From Cyclobacteriaceae bacterium (lineage in GTDB: Bacteria > Bacteroidota > Bacteroidia > Cytophagales > Cyclobacteriaceae): a stretch of 11,541 bases of DNA. Both the position numbers and the translations under genes were made by a program. Below are positions 6,598 to 11,541 of the stretch, piece by piece (the first letter of the stretch is position 1; each line of letters opens with the position of its first letter). The stretch lies in assembly GCA_030589835.1 (NCBI GenBank), contig JAUUZS010000070.1, positions 1 through 11,541 of the forward strand, in the 5' to 3' direction. The notes below the pieces were generated by a model, which was given only the letters and a program-made list of their open reading frames with translations, was not told where the DNA came from and made no database searches.

Positions 6598-6808
6598 ATG
6601 ACCAATCAAAACCAAATATAAGCACATAAGCAGCTATGGAACCCAGCCCGTATGCCATTAACATCATATCCAATTCTGTAGGGTCGGGAAGCTCCATTAT
6701 GGTGAATTTTATCAAGTAAAAAATCAAACTTGAAATCGCCGACCACATCCAAACCCGTATAGCTACGGATCGATTTAAAAATAATATCTTTTTCCAGTTA
6801 TTGTTCAA
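6596..6808 (-). CDS. Small two-helix membrane protein, unknown function
   Basis: A 70-residue hypothetical protein with two hydrophobic segments, about 16-36 and 48-67, separated by a polar turn with PDPTELD. It begins at a TTG (6806-6808) preceded at suitable distance by a purine-rich AAAGGGA. An in-frame TAA occurs six codons upstream of that TTG, which supports this start. The basic N-terminus suggests a cytoplasmic end. The stop codon overlaps the T-run of the tsf terminator, so the gene is tail to tail with tsf. I recognise no family. It could be a spurious frame, but its composition and start context favour a real small gene. Confidence 0.5.
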   Translation of the reverse strand: MNNNWKKILFLNRSVAIRVWMWSAISSLIFYLIKFTIMELPDPTELDMMLMAYGLGSIAAYVLIFGFDWS

Positions 6809-6995
6809 AATATTTCCCTTTGAATGTTAGAATTTTAGTGCCGTAATGATAGCCACAAATAAGCTATAAAAATAATGATGACAGATTAGTAGCGAGTCAA
6901 ACGAGCAGTCAACCATCAGCCGTTATTTATTACGATCTGCTTCGGGACAAAAGCCTATAACTATCCAGACAAAAATGCGTAATGGAAAAATGGAC

Positions 6996-7421
6996 TTAAT
7001 TTAAATGAAGGTAACACTGGTTAATGATCTTGCTTTTCAGGTCACTATAATCCATAGACCTGATGCTATAATCATCGACATCGGAATACGTAACCAGCGT
7101 AGGAAGTAAGGGATGATCCAGTCCGGTCAAACCAATAATTTTGGGAGAGGCCCCATTGTACTCACTGGCCAGTTTGAGAGATTTTGAGAGCTCAAAACCA
7201 TTAACGACGGGTAAATTGAGGTCGACAAGGATTAGATCATAATTGAATTCCCCGACCCTGTTTAGTGCATCTTCACCTGTAGCACAAATATCCAATTTAT
7301 CCCCAAGGTTATGCAGGCTTTTTGCAATAACAAACTGGGATGCCAAATCATCATCAATCAATAAAATATTAATTGGCTTAACTTCTTCCAAAAACGTAAA
7401 AATTGATTTTTCCTTGATCAT
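6996..7421 (-). CDS. Stand-alone response-regulator receiver domain protein
   Basis: A 141-residue protein consisting of one CheY-like receiver domain with no output domain. It has the acidic pocket DDD (23-25) after beta-1 (INILLID), the phosphoacceptor Asp67 in LILVDLNLPVVNG, and the switch Thr99 in IIGLTG. The beta-5 Lys-Pro that normally completes the site is not visible: the region reads DDYSIRSMD (116-124), with Arg121 the only basic residue there. Single-domain receivers pass signals by protein contact or serve as phosphorelay intermediates. No kinase is adjacent. The ATG at 7419-7421 opens the frame; the first 15 residues precede the domain. Loss of Lys may change phosphorylation or signal coupling. 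Confidence 0.85.
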   Translation of the reverse strand: MIKEKSIFTFLEEVKPINILLIDDDLASQFVIAKSLHNLGDKLDICATGEDALNRVGEFNYDLILVDLNLPVVNGFELSKSLKLASEYNGASPKIIGLTGLDHPLLPTLVTYSDVDDYSIRSMDYSDLKSKIINQCYLHLN

Positions 7422-7514
7422 GTCAGTTTCTTTGCTCCTATTTTAGCAACTATAATGCCATGCAAATGCTATTTGAAAAAAGTGCTCGCAACTCATCTAA
7501 TCAACCCTTTATTA

Positions 7515-7549
7515 TTTCCAACTATGAATGAATTTCTCATTATTGGAAA
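7515..7549. repeat. Inverted repeat TTTCCAA / TTGGAAA
   Basis: TTTCCAA (7515-7521) and TTGGAAA (7543-7549) form a perfect 7-bp inverted pair with a 21-nt interval, with more A/T complementarity outside. About 95-130 nt upstream of the receiver gene start. It could be two half-sites of an operator. Confidence 0.4.
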
Positions 7550-7562
7550 ATAAACACGCCTA

Positions 7563-7577
7563 TTCCCATATTGGGAA
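7563..7577. repeat. Palindrome TTCCCA-TAT-TGGGAA
   Basis: A perfect 6-bp inverted repeat with a 3-nt centre. The core resembles the TTTCCAA/TTGGAAA pair 14 nt to the left, so the same protein might bind both. Operator function is inferred. Confidence 0.45.
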
Positions 7578-7665
7578 ATTATCCGAATTGGATACCCGAA
7601 TTACTACCTCATATTCTTTGATCCTTTCCGAGGGGCAAAATACAGTTAAATCACCCCTAAAGACT

Positions 7666-7683
7666 TTGCAATAAGCATTGCAA
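7666..7683. repeat. Palindrome TTGCAAT-AAGC-ATTGCAA
   Basis: A perfect 7-bp inverted repeat with a 4-nt loop, about 143 nt upstream of the DUF6807 gene. No T-run follows, so it is not an intrinsic terminator. It may be an operator or a leader hairpin. Confidence 0.45.
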
Positions 7684-7825
7684 GGAACCCTTAATTTTCG
7701 GAGAGGACTCTTGATTAGATCACAGATCAATCTTGCCAGCTCATTGAAGTATCAAGTGTAAGTTGCTAAATAAATTAAATTATTATTTAAATTGACCCCT
7801 TGGAATAAATGCATTAAATATTTTT

Positions 7826-9097
7826 ATGATGAAAAGAAGATTGGTATTTATACTGCTTACATTTTTTCTTCTGAAGCCAGATTCCTATGCCCAGGAAATA
7901 GAAATTGCAAGGATAACCGTCGAAGCCGGCAAATATAGCCGTGAAAATACCATTGTGAGTACGGATTTAGATGGAATAGATCTGGACCTGGCAAATAGTG
8001 ATTTGATATTATATGAAATTGAGCCTGACAGTCAACACAATATTGCCACTCAGCTAGACATGAAGGATGGCCCAAAATTATGGTGGAAAATCGACAATAG
8101 AATCCTGGCAGGAAAACAAAAAATATATTCTCTTAAAAAATCAAGCAAATCAACAACTTCGGAATCTTCAGATATTGAAGTAATAAAGGAAAATGGAAAC
8201 CTGATCGTAAAATCGAATGGAAAAAATGTGCTTCAATACAACTTCAAAGAAGCTCCCTTGCCAGATGGCGTTCCTGACATTTACAATAGAGCTGGCTATA
8301 TACACCCCCTTTGGTCTCCGAAGGGCGAAATACTGACCAGGATTCAGCCACCAGACCATTATCATCATGTGGGCATCTGGAATCCATGGACGCATACAGA
8401 ATATAAAGGAAAAGTGATTGATTTCTGGAATTTGAATAAAGGTGAAGGTACCGTCAAGCCTTCATCAATAATATCTACCACCTCAAATAATGTGTACGGC
8501 GGCTTCAAAGTGCTTCATGATCATATTGATTTGAATGGAATGACACCTGAAGGAATGGAAGTTGCGCTAAAGGAAGAATGGAAGATCAGGGTGTGGAATA
8601 TTGCCGATGATGCCTGGTTGATTGATTTTGTTTCGACGATGAATTGCGCCACAGACAGTGCCCTGACCATTACGGAATACCGGTACCAGGGATTTGGCTT
8701 CAGGGCAACAGAAAAGTGGGACGATAAAACCGCCGGTTTGCTTACCTCAGAAGGAAAAGATAAAGGTGATGGAAATTCTACCAGGGCAAGATGGTGCGAT
8801 GTAAATGGGATTTCTGAGTTCGGCACTTCCGGAGTATTATTCATCACTCACCCTTCAAACTATAATTACCCGGAGCCTATACGTATCTGGCCGGTCGGCG
8901 CCAATAAAGGAAAAGAAAATGTTTTTTTTAATTTTAATCCATCGATGGACAGAGACTGGGTCCTTGAGCCTGGAAATGACTACCAATTAAAATATAGAAT
9001 ATTTGTTTACGATGGTAAAATTAGTAAAACGAAAGCCGAACAGTTATGGCAGGATTTTGCCTATCCGCCAAAGGTTTGTCTCGATGTTATTCAGTAA
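7826..9097 (+). CDS. Secreted DUF6807 family protein (PmoA-like annotation)
   Basis: A 423-residue exported protein. Residues 1-22 form a Sec signal peptide: MMKRR, a hydrophobic core LVFILLTFFLL, and likely cleavage after SYA. The body matches the DUF6807 family, often mislabelled methane oxygenase PmoA. Key motifs are NRAGYIHPLWSPKGE (154-168), RIQPPDHYHHVGIWNPW (172-188) with a His cluster at 178, 180 and 181, and the IDFWNLNKGEG segment. The conserved His/Asp/Trp set suggests a metal or carbohydrate site, but no activity is established. It lies 44 nt upstream of the Gfo/Idh/MocA gene on the same strand, so an operon for extracytoplasmic sugar-type metabolism is likely. The second codon is also ATG; either may be used. 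It is not a methane monooxygenase: there are no multiple membrane helices. Confidence 0.85.
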   Translation: MMKRRLVFILLTFFLLKPDSYAQEIEIARITVEAGKYSRENTIVSTDLDGIDLDLANSDLILYEIEPDSQHNIATQLDMKDGPKLWWKIDNRILAGKQKIYSLKKSSKSTTSESSDIEVIKENGNLIVKSNGKNVLQYNFKEAPLPDGVPDIYNRAGYIHPLWSPKGEILTRIQPPDHYHHVGIWNPWTHTEYKGKVIDFWNLNKGEGTVKPSSIISTTSNNVYGGFKVLHDHIDLNGMTPEGMEVALKEEWKIRVWNIADDAWLIDFVSTMNCATDSALTITEYRYQGFGFRATEKWDDKTAGLLTSEGKDKGDGNSTRARWCDVNGISEFGTSGVLFITHPSNYNYPEPIRIWPVGANKGKENVFFNFNPSMDRDWVLEPGNDYQLKYRIFVYDGKISKTKAEQLWQDFAYPPKVCLDVIQ

Positions 9098-9141
9098 GTA
9101 AAAACATAAAATCAAAATTTGTAAATAATAAATTGATAGAA

Positions 9142-10521
9142 ATGAAAAGTCGTAGGAAATTTTTGAAATCGTCTATAATCGGTGCTTCCGCAGCATTTGC
9201 AGTACCGACCATTGTACCCGCCTCTGTTTTTGGTAAAAATGCACCCAGCAACAAAATAAACGTTGGCCAAATTGGTTGTGGACGAATTGCCAGAGCCCAT
9301 GATTTACCGGGAACCATGCAGCATGACGTTAGTAGGATTATTGCCGTTTCGGATCTGGACAGCAACAGGATGAAGGATGGGAAAAAACTTGTTGAAAATT
9401 ATTACAAGAAAAAGAAGGGAAGCGGCAAGGCAGTCGATGTCAAAATGTATGTGGATTATAAAGAAATGCTGCTCGATAAAGATATTGATGCAGTTATTAT
9501 AAGCACACCAGACCACTGGCATTCACAACCCGCATTGGAAGCAGCTCTTGCAGGAAAAGATATTTATTTACAAAAACCAACTTCCCTTACGATTACGGAA
9601 GGAAGGTTGCTAAGCGATATTGTTCAAAAGCAAGGGGTTATTTTGCAAGTAGGCACACAGCAACGGTCCTCACCACAATTCAGAATTGCTGCTGAGTTAG
9701 TTAGAAATGGTCGGATCGGAAAAATTCATACCGTAAAAGTTGGATTACCGGGTGATCCTTCGGGTCCTGATGCACCAGAAATGCCTGTTCCAAAAGACCT
9801 GAATTATGATATGTGGCTTGGTTCCACGCCAGAAGTTCCCTACACAGAAATTGGCGTGCATCCTCAAAAAGGATACAGCCGCCCGGGTTGGCTGAGACTT
9901 GAGCAATATGGAGCCGGGATGATTACAGGATGGGGACAGCATCATTATGATTCTGCCGCCTGGGGAATGGACACAGAATTTACAGGTCCGATTTCAGTTG
10001 AGGCAGTAGCCCAATTCCCTAAATCCGGCTTGTGGAATGTACATGGTGATTTTATGGTAAAGCAGGAGTACGAAAATGGAATTACTACTTATACCAGTGG
10101 TGGCTTTACCAATGGCATCAGGTATGAAGGTGAGGACGGCTGGATATTTGTGTCAAGAGGAAATTACGTGGCTTCGGCAAGCGACCCTGTCGATCAGGCC
10201 AACAGCGCCAAGGCCTTGGATGCCAGCGATTCTGCTATTCTGAAATCAGTTATTAAAGAGAATGAGATTCATCTATACAAAAGTGATGAACAACATGGCA
10301 ACTGGCTGGATTGCATAAAAACACGCAAACAACCCATTTCACCAATAGAAATAGGCCATAGGGCTTGCTCCGTTTGTCTGGTAAGCCATATTGCCATGAA
10401 GGTTCCGGGAGTATTGAAATGGGATCCGAAAAAGGAAAAATTCATTGATAATGATACCGCAAATTCCATGCTCTCAAGACCCCAAAGGGCTCCGTTTGGA
10501 ACTGGCAATGTAAAGGTTTAG
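9142..10521 (+). CDS. Tat-exported Gfo/Idh/MocA family oxidoreductase
   Basis: A 459-residue NAD(P)-dependent oxidoreductase of the glucose-fructose oxidoreductase/inositol dehydrogenase class. The N-terminus MKSRRKFLKSSIIGASAAFA is a twin-arginine signal (SRRKFLK), implying export of a folded, cofactor-loaded enzyme. The Rossmann motif GQIGCGRIA is at 42-50, STPDHWH at 121-127, and the family's EKP position reads QKP (144-146). A second domain has GWGQHHYDSAAWG (263-275), with His267/His268 and Asp270 as likely active-site residues. The C-terminal HGNWLDCIKTRKQP (385-398) is typical of this class. The frame is open further upstream to 9046, but that would overlap the DUF6807 gene and bury the Tat signal, so the ATG at 9142 is chosen. 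The substrate, probably a sugar or sugar acid, cannot be read from sequence. Confidence 0.92.
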   Translation: MKSRRKFLKSSIIGASAAFAVPTIVPASVFGKNAPSNKINVGQIGCGRIARAHDLPGTMQHDVSRIIAVSDLDSNRMKDGKKLVENYYKKKKGSGKAVDVKMYVDYKEMLLDKDIDAVIISTPDHWHSQPALEAALAGKDIYLQKPTSLTITEGRLLSDIVQKQGVILQVGTQQRSSPQFRIAAELVRNGRIGKIHTVKVGLPGDPSGPDAPEMPVPKDLNYDMWLGSTPEVPYTEIGVHPQKGYSRPGWLRLEQYGAGMITGWGQHHYDSAAWGMDTEFTGPISVEAVAQFPKSGLWNVHGDFMVKQEYENGITTYTSGGFTNGIRYEGEDGWIFVSRGNYVASASDPVDQANSAKALDASDSAILKSVIKENEIHLYKSDEQHGNWLDCIKTRKQPISPIEIGHRACSVCLVSHIAMKVPGVLKWDPKKEKFIDNDTANSMLSRPQRAPFGTGNVKV

Positions 10522-10546
10522 CAATTTATTGTTGGAATCATTTTGT

Positions 10547-10583
10547 AAAAGGTTTGGATCTGAGGTTGATTCAAGCCTTTTTT
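10547..10583 (+). terminator. Terminator of the DUF6807-oxidoreductase operon
   Basis: Two 14-nt arms, AAAAGGTTTGGATC (10547-10560) and GATTCAAGCCTTTT (10568-10581), pair completely with two G-U wobbles around a 7-nt loop, ending in six T. It lies 25 nt after the oxidoreductase stop. The wobble orientation fits plus-strand RNA. Confidence 0.85.
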
Positions 10584-10695
10584 CAGTATGATAATTAATA
10601 CAAAACATCATACATCAATATTTATTCTGGTTATAAAACAGACATCCATTATTTGTGATTTTAATTCACATGTTTTTTTCAAACCCACCCCCTAG

Positions 10696-10711
10696 CCCCT
10701 CCGAGGAGGGG
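10696..10711. repeat. C/G-rich palindrome in CCCCCTAGCCCC context
   Basis: CCCCTCC-GA-GGAGGGG, a perfect 7-bp inverted repeat preceded by CCACCCCCTAG and followed by AATT. Similar C-rich 'CCCCTAGCCCC…GGGG-AATT' palindromes are, to my recollection, common dispersed intergenic repeats in Bacteroidota. It contrasts sharply with the AT-rich surroundings. Copy number cannot be tested here. Confidence 0.5.
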
Positions 10712-10815
10712 AATTATATCCTATGAAAAAGTTAGATTATCACTTACAATGATCATCGGGTTAATAATTAAAATTGTCAATAACCTCCCTATCCAAACCA
10801 ATTGCTTCAGATTAC

Positions 10816-10847
10816 TTTTTCTTTTAGCATTCAATAATATATCTTCG
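10816..10847 (+). promoter_or_regulatory. Candidate ruvB promoter (imperfect)
   Basis: TTTTT (10816-10820), a 19-nt spacer, then TATCTTCG (10840-10847). Relative to TTTTG-N19-TAnnTTTG there is one mismatch in each box. The transcript would start about 15 nt before the ruvB ATG. Confidence 0.35.
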
Positions 10848-10867
10848 TAGCTATTTCTGTTGATTTT

Positions 10868-11541
10868 ATGAGAGAAGATTATTTAAGCGGAGAACCTTCC
10901 GATTTGAACCCTGTAGACAAAGAGTTCGAAAAAGCACTCCGGCCACAATCATTCGAAGATTTTTTTGGTCAGGAAAAGGTAATAGAAAATATAAAAATAT
11001 TTGTTCAGGCAGCAAAAAACAGGAATGAACCACTCGACCATGTGTTGCTGCACGGCCCTCCTGGACTAGGAAAAACAACCCTTTCACATATAATATCCAA
11101 CGAGCTCAATTCAAATTTAAAATTAACATCAGGTCCAGTTTTGGATAAACCCGGTGACCTGGCAGGATTGCTTACCAACCTTGAAACAGGAGACGTTTTA
11201 TTTATTGATGAAATCCATAGATTGAATCCCGTAGTTGAAGAATACCTCTATTCAGCAATGGAGGATTATAAAATTGATATCATGCTGGACTCCGGGCCAA
11301 ATGCCAGATCTGTTCAAATCGGTCTCAATCCCTTTACCATGATTGGAGCCACAACAAGAGCAGGTTTGCTGACTTCCCCTTTGCGCTCCAGGTTTGGAAT
11401 CAATTCCAGGTTGGAATATTATAATGCAGAATTGCTCACAAAAATCGTTCATCGCTCAGCAGATATTCTTAAATGTCCAATTAATGATAATGCTGCAGTT
11501 GAGATAGCAAAAAGAAGTCGGGGTACTCCGAGAATTGTAAA
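10868..11541 (+). CDS. ruvB: Holliday junction branch migration ATPase RuvB, 3' end cut by window
   Basis: The first 224 residues of RuvB, the hexameric AAA+ motor that, with RuvA, drives branch migration of Holliday junctions. Motifs: [13 protein letters not shown] (23-35), Walker [10 protein letters not shown] (63-71), Walker [10 protein letters not shown] (111-119), sensor-I region GATTRAG (160-166) and the arginine-finger region PLRSRFG (171-177), plus the start of the small domain ending RGTPRIV. The full protein is about 340 residues, so roughly the last third, including the winged-helix DNA-binding domain, lies past the right edge. The ATG at 10868 gives the short acidic N-terminal extension usual in Bacteroidota. 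It stands apart from the preceding operon, behind a terminator. Confidence 0.97.
   Translation, partial: MREDYLSGEPSDLNPVDKEFEKALRPQSFEDFFGQEKVIENIKIFVQAAKNRNEPLDHVLLHGPPGLGKTTLSHIISNELNSNLKLTSGPVLDKPGDLAGLLTNLETGDVLFIDEIHRLNPVVEEYLYSAMEDYKIDIMLDSGPNARSVQIGLNPFTMIGATTRAGLLTSPLRSRFGINSRLEYYNAELLTKIVHRSADILKCPINDNAAVEIAKRSRGTPRIV

Larger units (their letters stand above)
7422..7825. other. Divergent intergenic region rich in inverted repeats
   Basis: 404 nt without a recognised gene between the minus-strand receiver gene and the plus-strand DUF6807 gene. It contains three inverted repeats, listed separately, and a direct repeat of CCGAATT (7583 and 7595 areas). I could not find a full TTG-N19-TAnnTTTG promoter for either gene, so the promoters may be of another class or regulated. 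Confidence 0.4.
10584..10867. other. Non-coding gap before ruvB
   Basis: No gene recognised. It contains a weak hairpin, TGTGA/TCACA (10654-10670) followed by T7, a C-rich palindromic segment (10682-10711) and a candidate ruvB promoter. The rest is AT-rich with no visible coding character. Confidence 0.5.

Noticed and set aside
7826..9097. Reading the PmoA-like label as methane monooxygenase
   Set aside because: The protein is a soluble secreted DUF6807 member with one signal peptide and no multi-helix membrane domain; no pmoB or pmoC is nearby.
9046..9141. Earlier start for the oxidoreductase inside the DUF6807 gene
   Set aside because: It would overlap the upstream gene in another frame and place 32 residues before a well-formed twin-arginine signal.
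10654..10679. Hairpin TGTGA/TCACA followed by T7
   Set aside because: Only a 5-bp AT-rich stem; a much stronger terminator already ends the operon 70 nt earlier.

Overview
This window looks like chromosomal DNA of a Bacteroidota bacterium, probably of the Cytophagales type. Two promoters match the Bacteroidota pattern exactly (TTG, 19-nt spacer, TAnnTTTG). The ribosomal block rplM-rpsI-rpsB-tsf has Bacteroidota-like protein sequences, and the DNA is AT-rich by eye. There is also a Tat-exported Gfo/Idh/MocA oxidoreductase next to a DUF6807 protein, a common Bacteroidota pairing. I see no CRISPR array, phage, transposase or other complete mobile element. Most of the window is ordinary core genome, and I found no clear new multi-gene system.

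Layout, left to right. Positions 1-148 hold a strong minus-strand promoter and the leader of a unit that runs off the left edge. Positions 149-534 are non-coding, with two related GC-rich hairpins. A membrane sensor histidine kinase (minus) follows. It lies downstream of an HtrA/DegP-type periplasmic protease gene (minus), from which it is separated by a clear terminator. The protease frame is broken by a 1-nt deletion between its catalytic Asp and Ser. The gap at 3354-4000 contains a tandem 10-mer and a decayed minus-strand coding remnant.

The plus-strand operon rplM-rpsI-rpsB-tsf starts from a perfect promoter and ends in a strong terminator. The rpsB frame is broken by an extra A in an A9 run. 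A second, convincing terminator or attenuator hairpin sits between rpsB and tsf. After tsf come a small two-helix membrane ORF and a stand-alone receiver-domain protein, both minus strand. A 400-nt intergenic region rich in inverted repeats follows. Next is a two-gene plus-strand unit: a secreted DUF6807 protein and a Tat-signal Gfo/Idh/MocA oxidoreductase, closed by a terminator. The last feature is ruvB, cut by the right edge.

Functionally these are independent modules: translation (L13, S9, S2, EF-Ts), envelope quality control and signalling (HtrA, histidine kinase), an orphan receiver, extracytoplasmic carbohydrate-type metabolism (DUF6807 plus oxidoreductase), and Holliday-junction processing (RuvB). 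Two certain single-base frame breaks in conserved genes, plus a third likely one in the remnant, make assembly or sequencing indels a serious possibility. The rpsB case falls in a homopolymer and could also be rescued by slippage.
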